Shown in pieces: positions 9,135 to 19,743 of a stretch of DNA of 20,625 nucleotides. How positions within the stretch are numbered: position 1 is the stretch's first letter; the number at the start of each line of letters is the position of its first letter. The notes beneath the pieces were generated by a model. It did no database searches and had not been told where the DNA came from. It saw only the letters and a list, made by a program, of their open reading frames with translations. This stretch comes from Rhizophagus sp. LPA8_4_AMF (lineage: Eukaryota; Glomeromycota; Glomeromycetes; Glomerales; Glomeraceae). The stretch is from the NCBI GenBank assembly GCA_021464525.1, contig JADRCO010001288.1:1-20625 (forward strand). The letters are read 5' to 3'. Position numbers and translations under genes: made by a program.

Positions 9135-9907
9135 AATTAACCATATTGATTGGGATTATAGTACTGTTTATGAATGACTGTTGATTTATTGAAATGATTA
9201 TCTTTAGGCATTTATTAAAACATACAAATATGTAGTATCCTAGAATTTATTGAACATTATAACATTTGTATTTTCTAACAAAAGATATAAATCCTAGAAA
9301 TTAGGAAATTTTTTTTTATTAAATTATCATTATACTTTTATATTTTCTTTTTTGCTTTATAAAAAGGTTTAATAAAAGAACATTAAAAACCTTTTTTTTT
9401 AAATAAAAAGTATCTGTCATTTATAATAACCATTTTTATAAAGTATAAATGTTCTTAATTAAAACAAGTATAATCATTTTTATTAGTATTAATCATGGTA
9501 TCGAATTATCTAACCATCTTACAGACTTACAGATTTGCAATTTTATTAGCATGATATTTTTCTGATTCTATTTCATAATCTAGCATTGAAATTTTTGTTT
9601 AAAAATACAATGGATAAATGATAAATATTGAATGTACAGATGATATATTACATTCAATATGATAGATGCTTTATTCAAAAGTATTTTTATATAGTTATAT
9701 CCATCTTCTAAAGTATTGATTTCCTTCTGGAAGAAGGACAGATCCTTTGTACTGTAGACTCTACATTTTGAAAGAGGAGTAAACTTCAATGGTGGTGACT
9801 AATAAAAATTATCCCCTAATCAGCACTATTTATATAGTTATCCAATTGTACTTATGCCTACTAGATGATCAATTTATTTATGTGTTTCTAGACATATTTA
9901 CTCTACG
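9135..9907. other. 3' flank of gene 1 and spacer
   Basis: No gene is seen. AATAAA-like signals occur near 9370 and 9400 in an A/T-tract-rich stretch and could serve polyadenylation of the kinase transcript. A short open stretch on the reverse strand (9580-9789) has no recognisable domain. Confidence 0.5.
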
Positions 9908-9909
9908 TA

Positions 9910-9940
9910 CAGATACCTACCAAAAATATATGGACATTTT
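9910..9940 (+). repeat. Left terminal inverted repeat of Tc1-type element
   Basis: Begins with CAGATACCTACCAAAA directly after TA. It pairs with 11743-11773 with three mismatches. Confidence 0.92.
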
Positions 9941-10040
9941 TTAAATTAAAAATTTCATATAAAATAATATAGTAAAAATAAAATTTATTAAGTAAATATA
10001 TTAATCTGATTGTTCTTTATTAATTTTATATGAAAAAAAA

Positions 10041-11632
10041 TTATATATTAATAATTAATACTACATTTGCAGCAATAACTGCTTCAATTCTTTGTGGTAT
10101 ACTGTCAATTAATTTTTTGTAATACTCTGGAGAAATATCATCCCATGCATCTTTAACATATTTATCTAGTACTTTGATATTAGATGGTGGTAGATCATGA
10201 CAATGCACCATTGCTTTCATTTCTGCCCACATGTTCTCTATAGGGTTCAAATTGGGGCTTTGTGCTGGCCATTAAAGCATCCCAATTTTGGCATCTTCAC
10301 AGGCGGCCATAGCAACTTTTGAGCAATGTGGTGGAGCATTGTCTTCTTGGAATATTCCATTACCCCATGGAAAATCTCATTCTTGAATAATTTTAGCATG
10401 AGTTAGAGCTGCGACCCATTACCCGTTTACCCAGATACAATTCAGGTATACTCAGGTATTTATGAGTATCTGGGTTATGAAATAACAAACAGGTAAAAAC
10501 GGGTTGTATCCATTTTATGTTGACACATATATACCCGGGTATTACTCGGGTAATTGCTCATAAATTTTGCCAGAATTTAGATATTAACTCTGGCCAGAAT
10601 TTTAATGGCGGCCAGAATTAAAGTTTATATATCACTTGGTGATTGGCACTAATAAGAAGTATGAAGATTTTAAGGAATTGCAGTATGCTGTTTTTCTAGT
10701 TTAATATTTGAACAAGAAAGTCACCACAAAAAAATAATAAATAAAAATTTCTGACCTATTTTATTAATTCTGGGCAAAATTATAAATTTTGGCCAGAATT
10801 AAGTGGTGTATTGATGAGTTTTAGTAATGCTTATCCTAAAAGAGTGCGGGTAATACCCAGGTATACTTGGGTCATATCTAACAAAAAGATAAATGGGTAT
10901 AAACGGGTAATACCCATTTTGGAGTCGGGTAACACATTTTTTGATTTGGGTATGATCTGGATCCAGGAATTCTTACGGTTGCAGCTCTAGCATGAGTTTG
11001 ACCTGTAACTGAGCCCACTAATAGAACAATTGGTCCAAGTTCATGCCAGGAGAAGCAACCCCAAAACATTCTGCTAGAGATGGTAACTGCAACACAATCA
11101 GGATTCAATTCTTCTCCTGGTTCACGCCAAGACCTTGCTAAAATTGTGTAAAAGTGCTTTTGTCTGAAAAAAGCACTCTTCTCCATTTTCTTGTTGTCCA
11201 GTCTCTGTGTGCAAGAGCCCATTCAAGACGAGCCTGACGATGTGTTTCTGTCATTGCAGGTTTGTGACGGGGAATACAGGCATTAAGTCCAACCTTTTTA
11301 AGGTTACGGCGTATTGTACTTGTAGAAACAGGGTGCTTTTTACGAGCTGTCCAAACAGTTGCAATTTTTTTTAAACAGAGACGACGATTTTCCCCATTTT
11401 CTTGAACAAAAGCTTTGAGTTCTTGTCGCGCTGGTGAGTTAAAGAGAGGTGGGCGACCTGATTTTTTTTTTGGTGTGAAAGAACCAGTTTCACGAAAATG
11501 TTTAAGTACATCATAAACAGCAGTTTTACTACACCCTAAGTGTTCTGCAATCACACGCCCCAATTGTCCACAATTATAACCATAAATAATCGCATATCAG
11601 GTTTTTGGAGTGAGTGGCTTTATATTTGGTGA
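10041..11632 (-). pseudogene. Tc1-type transposase, broken
   Basis: From the right: a helix-turn-helix region with GQLGRVIAEHLGCSKTAVYD and VLKHFRETGS, then the GRPP-type linker SGRPPLFNS. A second DNA-binding segment (STIRRNLKKVGL) follows. The first catalytic block is VLFSDKSTF, where the family usually has SDES. Then come WGCFSWHELGPIVLL, the second catalytic block FQEDNAPPHCSK, and the third block SPNLNPIENMW with the catalytic Glu, ending at 10041. Visible damage: a TGA in the N-terminal part near 11600, a frame change after VLFSDKS, the hAT-type insertion at 10404-10989, and a TAA just before WPAQSPNLNPIE. The order of domains and the DD34E-like layout fit Tc1. Confidence 0.88.
10404..10989. 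mobile_element. hAT-type non-autonomous element (MITE-like), 586 bp, nested
   Basis: The ends TAGAGCTGC and GCAGCTCTA are inverted repeats (TAGAGCTGCRACC outward). They are flanked by a perfect 8-bp duplication GCATGAGT (10396-10403 and 10990-10997), the length typical of hAT. The sub-terminal regions are rich in inverted copies of ACCCGTTTACCC / GGGTAAACGGGT-like words, and GGCCAGAATT recurs inside. There is no transposase. It interrupts the Tc1-type transposase, so it is younger than that element. A MULE is less likely given the clean 8-bp duplication. Confidence 0.85.
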
Positions 11633-11742
11633 ATGTTTACTAAAAAAAACTATGGCGTGGTTTTTATTATGATATAAAGCATTAAATGACGTATTGTTTA
11701 TATTACGTCATCGCATAATGATCAGCATAATTTTGTCAAAAC

Positions 11743-11773
11743 AAAATGTCCGTGTACTTTTGGTAGGTATCTG
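11743..11773 (-). repeat. Right terminal inverted repeat of Tc1-type element
   Basis: Reverse complement of the left end with three mismatches, followed by TA at 11774-11775. Confidence 0.92.
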
Positions 11774-11775
11774 TA

Positions 11776-12133
11776 GATAACTAGACAACTTATTGAAGTA
11801 TTTAACGAAAAGAATCTCTTTCATTATATGGCCATATAAATAAATTGTTTATTTCTTTTTCAAATTTTCAGACACATTCTATTTTTTTGGAAAAATTCGG
11901 GAACTTTATTTTTTCATGAAATAACAATAACAAAAGTATCCACAATAAAAACTGGCGATTTATATATTATCAATTGTTTTATTTTTTCTAAATTAAAGTT
12001 TAAATAATTGTAAAACCATTACATGTTACAACTAAAGTGTATTGATAGCACAAATTTTATGATTATAAATATAGGTACATCAAATTTTTTAATATGAAAA
12101 TATACTAATAAAATACCAGTTAACATATTTTTG
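11776..12133. other. Spacer, nothing recognised
   Basis: AT-rich sequence between the Tc1-type element and the small repeat ORF. No conserved motif is seen. Confidence 0.5.
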
Positions 12134-12292
12134 ATGATTCCTTATTTATCTAAATGGTTTCACAATGATTCCGCCTCAGATGTGTACAATGATTCAGCCT
12201 TAGATGTGCACAATGGTTCAGCCTCAGATGTGCATGATACAATTGATACATGTGACATAGATTTGCATACATTTGGCTCTGTAATAAAATAA
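12134..12292 (+). CDS. Small ORF (52 codons) with three 8-residue repeats; unknown
   Basis: ATG at 12134 opens a 52-codon frame ending with TAA at 12290-12292. It starts MIPYLSKWFH, then has three in-frame repeats NDSASDVY, NDSALDVH and NGSASDVH encoded by 24-bp tandem units, and ends in an acidic tail with DTIDTCDIDL. No signal peptide or known domain is seen. It could be a small secreted or regulatory peptide, the last exon of a longer lost gene, or chance. The in-frame repeat with mostly conservative changes is the only argument that it was once translated. Confidence 0.25.
   Translation: MIPYLSKWFHNDSASDVYNDSALDVHNGSASDVHDTIDTCDIDLHTFGSVIK
12162..12233 (+). repeat. 24-bp tandem repeat, 3 copies
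   Basis: Three exact-length units at 12162-12185, 12186-12209 and 12210-12233, built on ACAATGATTC and GCCTCAGATGTG with a few substitutions. Each is GC-richer than the flanks. The 24-bp length keeps the reading frame. Confidence 0.85.
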
Positions 12293-12403
12293 TTTTACGT
12301 TCACTAAATTTGTTTTAATAATTTTCATTTATTATAAAGTAACAGTACTACACATATAACTAAAATTACTGTAATTAACACATTTGTTTCATCATTTATA
12401 AGT

Positions 12404-14177
12404 ATGGAATCATTAAAAAAGATATTCAAAAAAAAGCCAAGAAATACTAATAAGAGAAAAGCCTAGAAATTTATGGAAAAAAGTTGATTGGAATAAATAT
12501 CGGGTAAATGCAATTTCACAATCATAAAAAAATATGATTTAATAACAAATATATTATATTACATATTTAGAATCATGTTACAATTTCTTTTTATTGATTC
12601 AGCTATTAAACCAGAAAAAACTGATGATAAAATAATCTATGTGAACGAAATAGAAAAAAGATAAAAAGTATATGGTATATGTGGAGAATGTAATGAACCT
12701 GGCACAGGAGGAAGTTGGTGTCAACCCTGTAATGCAAATAGATTTGAGGAAAATTTTAAAAATTGGACTAGTGGAAATAAAGAAATTGATGAATTAATAC
12801 AACATTCACAACTTAATGCTGTACATTATACAAAATGTCTTGAATGGAAATCTTTTGAGAAATTTCGAAATGTCACTTATATTACCAGAGGAGGCTTTGG
12901 TAAAATTTATTCAGCCGAATGGCGTGAAGGATATATTCATTACTGGAATATTGAAAATCAAAAATGGAATAGAAATATAAATTGTAAAGTTGCACTAAAA
13001 AGCTTGGATAATTCTCCTGAAATTATTACAGATTTTTTAAATGAGGTAAACAAATAAAAAAATTAATTTAGTATGCATTATAATTAAATTAACATTGTGA
13101 TTTTTATTAAACTTTTTTTTAAATATTATTTGTTAGATTAAATCTCATCTTCAGATTTATATTCGAGATATTGTTTACTACTATGGAATAACTCAAGTCC
13201 CGAATACCAAAGATTATATGATGGTTTAAAATATTGTGAAAATGGAAATTTAAGAAATTACTATTTAAATAATAATGATGATATGAAACTTTATGATTTA
13301 TTAGGAACTGCAAATGGACTGTTAAGTATTCATAATGCTGAAAAAGTCCATAAAGACTTTCATTCAGGTAATATATTGGAAGGTGGGACTATGTATATAA
13401 GTGATTTAGGAATGTGTCAACCAGCAAATAATAAAGAGAAATCAGATAAAAAAGAAGGAGTTTATGGAGTATTACCTTATATGGCACCAGAAGTTTTACG
13501 TGGATATCAATATACAAAAGCAGCTGATATTTATTCATTTGGAATAATTATGAATGAGTACCTTTCTGAAGAAATTCCTTTTAATGATATTCCTCATGAT
13601 CATATTTTAGCTGTTGAAATATGTGAAGGATTTGGACCAAAAATTTCTGAACATATTCCAAAATTTCTTGTAGATTTAATTATGAAATGTTGGGATGCTA
13701 AAGCAGAAAATAGACCAACTGCTAAAGAATTGTATCAAACATTAGAAAAATGGAATGAAGATGATATGATATTTAATAGTGAAATAGATTCTCAAATGAG
13801 AGAATATAATGATAAAATTAGAGAAAAAAAATTTAAAAACAGATCAAATGAAAATAACTCTGAAAGCATTAAAACTCATCCTCAAGCCATCTATGCCAGT
13901 AGGCTTTTAAGTTTTAAAAACCTTCCAGAACCAGTAAATTCATCAGATTTGACATCTTTCCAAGTTAATTCAGGTAATCTTCAATTTTAATTATGAAAAA
14001 AATCTTATTTAAGTTTTAACAACATCCAAACTTATTTAATAATAGATGATGTCCCATCAGTATCAGCAAATCTAAGTAAGTATAACCATTAATGCTTTCT
14101 ATATTTATAAATTATATATTTCAACATTATATTACTGTTTATTTATAGTTTCAGAATGTTTTGATTGTAAAATTTAG
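12404..14177 (+). pseudogene. TKL-type protein kinase with N-terminal CxxC ribbon, damaged
   Basis: The coding parts are 12602-13045, 13137-13973, 14046-14075 and 14149-14177. Introns are 91, 72 and 73 nt, and phases agree at the last two junctions. Order: zinc-ribbon-like YGICGEC...WCQPCNANRF, then NFKNWTSGNKEIDELI, glycine loop ITRGGFGKIYSAEW, beta-3 KVALKS, catalytic loop HKDFHSGN (Asp kept, 13355-13357), DLG for DFG, YMAPEVL, DIYSFGIIMNEY, KCWDAKAENRPT, the family box HPQAIYASRLLSF, and a short last exon ending SECFDCKI. Damage: an in-frame TAA at 12662-12664 just before the ribbon, and one base missing near 13224-13230 (MMV to LKYCENGNL). Upstream, WKKVDWNKYR (about 12474-12503) looks like family N-terminus but does not join in frame. 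From 13283 the C-lobe is open (235 codons). Sequencing error is possible; otherwise it is a recent pseudogene. Confidence 0.75.
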
Positions 14178-15508
14178 CGAAACAGGTAAAATAATTTATT
14201 TGGAGTGATTTACTATTTTATTAATAGTTTCCGTCTAATTCATCTAATTTATTTAATTATTCCTAATAATAGATCGCAATGAATTAACCAAGAAGAAAAT
14301 AATTTGAATGTTGAGACTTAAATAACATTGTTTTTTAGGAATAGTCAGAATAATATTTAAAAGTTTTATCTAACTTAGTTTATATTTTTATTTACTTTAA
14401 TATTTTATCTTAGTGGAAATTTTTATGAAAGAATCAAAAAAATATCTTAGGTTTACTACGTTAAAAAAGAGATGCACGACTTTGATTACAAACGTTAAAA
14501 ATGTTTGGGAAAATTTCATTCTGATATTATGATAAAAATCATGATAGAAATTCTTAGGTTAGATTGTCTATTAAACATTAAGAAAGCTTAAAATTGGTGC
14601 AAACAAACAAATAATTATAATTTTGTTATTCTTTATATTTAAACGACATATATTTATTATTAGCCTTTTTTTATCGTAAGTTTTAAATAAAATTTTTTTA
14701 TTTTAATTTAAAGTTATTTAAGACTAATTGATCCATTTAAAATTATTTTTGGGGTGGGTTAAAAAAATCGTACATTTTCTTTTATGAAACAAGAAACTGT
14801 AATCGGTATCCGCAGTAATCGCCTTAGAAAAATATAATTTATCATATAATTTCGTTTATTTTTTTCCAATATAATAAGCTTAATAGATTATATATTCATA
14901 ATTTTTAAAGGACAAGAATAATAAATTGATCGAAATTCGGTCTAGTTAAGAATCTTTGAAGAATTTTATCTTCTAAAATTCTCCTGCGCTAATTGATTAT
15001 TAACCAGCTATTTCCCCGTCCAATAAATTATAGTTATTGGTCCGTAACGACATTAAACTAACATATGATTATTTATAGTGGGAAATACAACACAATAATT
15101 TGGAGGAATATTGTAGGGATCACCGCAATGTTACCTGCATGATTTGATAATCATTGTCCACTGGTTGGGAGTGTGGGTTGTGTGTATGGGTGGATGGTGC
15201 AATTGATGCATGCTTGTCTCCCTTTTCTCTCGTTTTCCCTGTCTTTTCTTACGGTTCCCTTTTCTTTACCTAACAACTATTTGGCTAATTATAAAAACTT
15301 TTACCATTAAAACAAGAAAAAGCATAATTGCAAAAATCGTCTGGTCATGCTATTAGAGTGGTATAAGAATATAATAATTTTATTAAAGTTATATATATAA
15401 CTTTTTTTGTTAGTTCTTTACGAAAAAAAACAAAATTATGTGGTTTCTGACTATATCGATAATGTGAGTTTTTTGCCAAGGGCAATTTATGTGGGTATCA
15501 TAGACGAC

Positions 15509-15533
15509 GTGACGTTGTACATACGAACGTCAC
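15509..15533. repeat. Inverted repeat with TGACGT half-sites
   Basis: GTGACGTT (15509-15516) and AACGTCAC (15526-15533) are perfect reverse complements around a 9-base spacer. Both arms contain the TGACGT half-site of bZIP factors. The position is 3' of the F-box gene, so a promoter role is not obvious. Confidence 0.5.
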
Positions 15534-15610
15534 ATTAACATCTAAATTGATACTTTTCCCAAATTTATAGAATTGACACTTTAAAGTTTAATAATAATAA
15601 TGTTTTATTA

Positions 15611-15632
15611 TAAATAAATAAATAAATAAATA
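15611..15632. repeat. TAAA microsatellite
   Basis: About five tandem TAAA units just beyond the end of the F-box gene. Read on the reverse strand it gives TTTA repeats. Confidence 0.85.
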
Positions 15633-15662
15633 CAAATAAATTTAGAATAATATATATATTTT

Positions 15663-17096
15663 TTAATATAAACTTTTTACTTTAATCTCAAATTTTTTAA
15701 TAATACCCAAATTTTTATATTTTTCAAGTAATTCAATATTTTCTTTTTTAACATTTAAATGACATTCAATAATAAAAGAAATAGATTTTAATGGTATACG
15801 ATTTTTCCAATTAATAAAAAAAGTTTCAAAATCAGATTCTGATATATCAAAATTATATAATTTTAATTCATGAAAATTTTTTGGGGAATGATTAGAAACA
15901 ATTTTTAAAATTTCTTTTTCAGTTAAATAACCTTCACCACATAAAATTTTAATAGATTCTAATTTTTGACAATTATTAAAAATAACTTTTAATGTTTCCA
16001 TTTCATTCTTTGGAAATAAAGTATATAAAGATAATAAATTAGGACAATATTTAGCAATAATTAAATTTAAAGAACCATAACCATTAACATGAAATTCTTT
16101 TAAATTTTTACCATTATTTTCTAAAAATTTAACTAAAATTTCAAATTTAGGACAACCTCCATCAAGTTTTAAAATTTGTAAATGATCAAATTTTGTATAT
16201 TGTAAATCTTTAAAATGTTCATTAGAAGGATTAGAAGAACCATAAGATTCAAATAAAATAAAAAGTTCTTGTAAATTTTTAAATTTATTAATAAATGATA
16301 ATTCCTTATTACCATTTACTTGAATATGTAATTTTGTTAATGTAATTGAATGTTTTGCTAAAGAAGATATAATTCCTGACCAATCCATATCTTTTAAAAG
16401 AGGATCTGTTAATGATAAATATTTTAAATTATTTTGTGAAGAAATTAAATCTTTTAACCCATTTGAAATATGACTAAATTCAATTTCTATAATTAATGTT
16501 TGAATATTATGACATATTTTTGATAATTGATTAAAAAATTCTGATGTAATATCTGAACTACATCTTAATTCTGTAAGATCCATTAAACATTCTTTAGCTC
16601 CAGGAAATTGTGTTAAAGTTATACTATTTGTAATTCTTATTTCTCCATCATTTGAATAATAAATTAATTTTTTTAATGAAGGAATTTGATTCATAAACAT
16701 TTTTAAAATTTCTCGTTCTATTAATTCTCTTAAACTTTCAGAAAGAATTAATCTTTGACCTTCAAGAAGTAATTTTGTCATTATAATAATTTCCCCAATT
16801 GAAAGAATTTTACAAAATGATGGATAATTAAATAATGGTAAAGTTGAGGTTAAAATAATATTTTCATTCTTATATTCAATAAGTTCTTTTGAATCTTTAG
16901 GTAAACAAGAAATTAATGTATGAAGAATTTTTAATCGTTGTTTATTATCAAATCCAAAATAATTCCTCCATAAAATTCTAACCGAAATTTCACACCAAAA
17001 ACGGTTAACTAATAAACATGAATACAAAGTTATCTTATCATCTTCTAACCATTCTAAAATTTCGTTAAGGCAATCAATGGGAAGTCGAAGCGTCAT
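15663..17096 (-). CDS. F-box protein with leucine-rich C-terminal region
   Basis: Intact 477-codon frame. Residues about 3-45 form an F-box: LPIDCLNEILEWLEDD, then LYSCLLVNRFWCEISVRILWRN, with the LP start and the W-x-x-I/V-x-x-LW end typical of the SKP1-binding domain. The rest is irregular leucine-rich sequence (LKYLSLTDPLL, LQELFILFES, LQILKLDGG, LKEFHVNGYG, FHELKLYNFDIS), as in F-box/LRR proteins. Known family role: substrate receptor of an SCF ubiquitin ligase; the substrate is unknown. There is no transmembrane segment or signal peptide. The chosen ATG (17094-17096) starts two residues before the conserved LRLP and is preceded by T-rich tracts. It is intronless and uses AT-ending codons throughout, like its neighbours. 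This is the only clearly intact multi-hundred-codon gene in the window. Confidence 0.93.
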   Translation of the reverse strand: MTLRLPIDCLNEILEWLEDDKITLYSCLLVNRFWCEISVRILWRNYFGFDNKQRLKILHTLISCLPKDSKELIEYKNENIILTSTLPLFNYPSFCKILSIGEIIIMTKLLLEGQRLILSESLRELIEREILKMFMNQIPSLKKLIYYSNDGEIRITNSITLTQFPGAKECLMDLTELRCSSDITSEFFNQLSKICHNIQTLIIEIEFSHISNGLKDLISSQNNLKYLSLTDPLLKDMDWSGIISSLAKHSITLTKLHIQVNGNKELSFINKFKNLQELFILFESYGSSNPSNEHFKDLQYTKFDHLQILKLDGGCPKFEILVKFLENNGKNLKEFHVNGYGSLNLIIAKYCPNLLSLYTLFPKNEMETLKVIFNNCQKLESIKILCGEGYLTEKEILKIVSNHSPKNFHELKLYNFDISESDFETFFINWKNRIPLKSISFIIECHLNVKKENIELLEKYKNLGIIKKFEIKVKSLY

Positions 17097-17379
17097 TTTT
17101 TTTTTCAGGAAATTGCTTTTTTTTTCAGAAATTTTTTTTTTTTTTTTATAAAAAAAGGGTTCTTTTATGCTATAACGTGTTACAAATATTTATACCAAAG
17201 TTAGAAATTTGTGTTATAAGCTAAAATTTATTTGGATTGAACTAAATGATCGGCTGAATTTAAAAGAATTCCGTCTTGTAATACAGTACTAAATTTTATT
17301 AGGCAGCACTAACCAAATTTGTAGTACCCGGCCCAAAATTTAAGTGGTTATATAATCCAGGTGTTCCAAGATTAGTCAT

Positions 17380-17395
17380 ATATTCACGTGAATAT
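17380..17395. promoter_or_regulatory. 16-bp palindrome with CACGTG E-box
   Basis: ATATTCACGTGAATAT is a perfect palindrome centred on the bHLH core CACGTG, about 285 bp upstream of the F-box start codon. Function is inferred from motif and position only. Confidence 0.4.
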
Positions 17396-17662
17396 CTGCG
17401 GAATAACTATTCCCGTTTACTAAAATCGGGCTGCAAATTATCCATCAAAAAGTAACGTATGACACATAATCTACTTATGATTTTACGGTAAATACCTTTT
17501 ACATATAAACCTTATAAAATCAATTATTGCCGTTTGGTTGAAATCTATGTCGATCACGGACCGAAAAAAAAAGTTTCAAAAATCAATAAGAAAAAAAACA
17601 TGTAATAATGGAACATACATTTTTTTTTTTTTGTGCTAAAAATCTTATAAAGGTGATAAGCA

Positions 17663-17672
17663 ATCACGTGAT
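17663..17672. promoter_or_regulatory. Second CACGTG palindrome
   Basis: ATCACGTGAT, a 10-bp palindrome with the same core as the site at 17380, about 570 bp upstream of the F-box start codon. Confidence 0.3.
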
Positions 17673-19299
17673 ATTTTACCAACCTTTAGAGTTTAGATAC
17701 TTTTTCGTAAAAGGCGCTTGTGCGGTTTAATTCTTATTTGTTTTTTGTCACCACCGTGATCGACATCAATTTCTACCCATTTTGAAAACGGCAATATAAA
17801 AAATTACAAGTTTGATTAGAATCCAACACTTTGTTCATTTATCTTCAATAGTGTCGAAGAAACCATTATGTAGAGACAGAAAAAATTCATATATTAATGA
17901 AAGACGGTTTATTAACAATATAAATAAATTGTAATAATTATGACTTTACTCCCAATTTTATAAAATTTATATAAAAATATAAGAAGCAAAAAAAAAAATT
18001 AAATATAAACATATAAATTAGAAGATAATAAAATCGGATTTAATCTATAAATTACACATCTGCCAAAATTGAATGTTAATATCCATAATTAAAACTTAGA
18101 ATCTAAACATTTTGTATAATTTATTTATTATAATACATACCAAGAATAGCGAATAACACTAGATATTAAATCAAAAATTTTTCTCAACTATTATATAATC
18201 CTTATTCCTTATTATAATGTACAGTTGTTAAATACTATTTATTATGCTTATTCTTACTTTCTATTATAATGGTTTTCATATTTTAAATTATGCAATTTAT
18301 TCCTCTTTTACATACTTTTGAATTTAATATTAAAAGCAAGTAAAATTGTAATCAACATGTAAAAGTATACAATTTTAGTATTGCTTTGAAATTTAATTCA
18401 TTTCTGCCTATAATTTTTATTTCAATTACAGATGTGCAGTATCATGTAAAATTCATCAAAAATACGCATTTTTCATCAAGTACTTCCATACTATATCTTA
18501 ACCTTCAGAAAAAGTCAATTTCCTCAATATTAAGAAATTCGTCATTTTTTTTGAGATTATTTTAGAAGCCATTTTCATACGTCCTATTATCATAAAGCAG
18601 AGTGCTTTTCATGTTATTACTTCATGTGGCTTTCTCATATTAATTTTTATGACATAAGCCATTTTGATAATAGAAATATTTCATAAATAAATAAACTTTT
18701 GAGCAATATTATTGTTTTTCTCTAATTAAAAATAAGCATATTCTCCCAAATTCAATTATCATCAAATTTTCTAATAATAATAATTATTATTTCAACATCA
18801 GTAAAAAGTCTATCAAAAATAGAAAAATAAAAAAGATAATATAACTAGGGTATCATTACAACCAACAAACTATAGTCAATAATTGCTTATTATAATTAAA
18901 TAGTAAATTCATGTTTGATCTTAGAACATCTATAAGTAAAGAAAAGAAAAGGCTTATTATAGAAAAAAGCTTTTTAAACAAATCTACAGAAGCGATTTCT
19001 GCAAAAATTTGCAGAATTTTGACAATACTATAATACATGTCTGTGGATAAAATATATAAAGAAGATAGTGTTTGTAAGCATAGAAAGTTTCTCTGATATA
19101 ATAATATTTATAACCTATATAAACTTTATTATTAAATAGAATTTAATACATAAAAGGATTGATTATTATTTATTGTTTTTAATGGATTATTAGCAAAGGT
19201 CACAAAGCATCAACAAAAGCATTTATTGGTTAAACAATTAAGCTATTCACATGAGCATATTTTGTAACTAAAAGATTCACCAATTTTAGTTAATATTGA

Positions 19300-19480
19300 T
19301 ATTATAGTTTGATAAACAGGATATGACATTGCGATTCATTCCTAAAGCAGCTTTAATTATATAACACTTTTCATGACATAAATACAATTTTTTTCCACTC
19401 CCATACCAGACAAAGCATAGCAACACTTTCTACAACTTGTCCTTTCATCTTTATCAGATTCTTCAACAAAATCTAATTTT
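19300..19480 (-). pseudogene. Fragment of DDE transposase, reverse strand
   Basis: Read on the reverse strand from 19477: FVEESDKDERTSCRKCCYALSGM. This matches the block around the first catalytic acid (E-S-x-KDERT, RxYGY) of the transposase seen at 898-1050. Downstream the frame is lost after about 60 residues. It is only a fragment, with stops. Confidence 0.6.
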
Positions 19481-19596
19481 TTTCTTAAAGGTAAAATCTA
19501 GTATGTATTTTTTATTATTAGATCAATTTTAAATTTTGTATTAATTTATTGATGGTTAATTATTTTGTATTGCCTGTTACTATGAATCCCTTCTAG

Positions 19597-19738
19597 AATA
19601 CAATAGTTGTATTAGTATTGGATAATGCAATTATTTCATATGACTTTAAAGCACAAGAAATTCTAACAACATACGATGTGATGATTATTCATTTGCCTTC
19701 ATATTCATCTGATTTTAATCCAGTATACAGTATATTAT
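19597..19738 (+). pseudogene. Fragment of DDE transposase, forward strand
   Basis: NTIVVLVLDNAIISYDFKAQ (about 19598-19657) and HLPSYSSDFNPV correspond to the second catalytic block (V-x-DNA) and the PxYSxDFNP third block of the same kind of transposase as at 1190-1310. It faces opposite to the neighbouring fragment at 19300-19480, so the two cannot be one collinear copy. It ends where the Ty3/gypsy fossil begins. Confidence 0.65.
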
Positions 19739-19743
19739 TTTTA

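Larger units (their letters stand above)
9910..11773 (-). mobile_element. Tc1-type DNA transposon, 1864 bp, inactivated
   Basis: The ends are inverted repeats of 31 bp (9910-9940 and 11743-11773) that match at 28 positions and share a perfect 16-bp start CAGATACCTACCAAAA. Both ends are flanked by TA (9908-9909 and 11774-11775), the target-site duplication of Tc1/mariner elements. The transposase is on the reverse strand and carries stops, a frameshift and a nested insertion, so the copy cannot move by itself. The well-kept ends suggest moderate age and possible mobilisation in trans. Confidence 0.92.
14178..15662. other. Spacer between converging genes
   Basis: Both flanking genes end here, so a promoter is not expected. 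Near 14178-14320 there is further kinase-tail-like sequence (RNELTKKKII around 14277), suggesting that longer relatives once continued past the present stop. A GC-richer patch at about 15080-15260 contains no open frame I recognise. Otherwise it is AT-rich with no feature. Confidence 0.5.
17097..19299. other. Upstream region of the F-box gene and spacer
   Basis: The first few hundred bases (reverse strand) should hold the F-box promoter. Long T/A tracts lie at 17097-17155 and two CACGTG palindromes at 17380-17395 and 17663-17672. Beyond about 17800 I see only AT-rich sequence. The short reverse-strand open stretch at 18856-19038 is hydrophobic and composition-driven and is not called a gene. 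Confidence 0.5.

Noticed and set aside
9580-9789. Reverse-strand 69-codon open stretch
   Set aside because: No domain, no splice context and ordinary AT-driven composition; could not be supported as a gene.
10405-10988. Nested insert as a MULE with a 10-bp target duplication
   Set aside because: AGCATGAGTT is duplicated, but the outer bases fit better as part of a TAGAGCTGC terminal repeat, leaving a perfect 8-bp duplication as in hAT elements.
13119-13313. Reverse-strand 64-codon open stretch
   Set aside because: Antisense to kinase 2 coding sequence; Asn/His/Phe-rich as expected for a shadow.
18856-19038. Reverse-strand 60-codon hydrophobic stretch
   Set aside because: Leu/Ile/Phe-rich because of AT bias; no start context, family or neighbour to support it.
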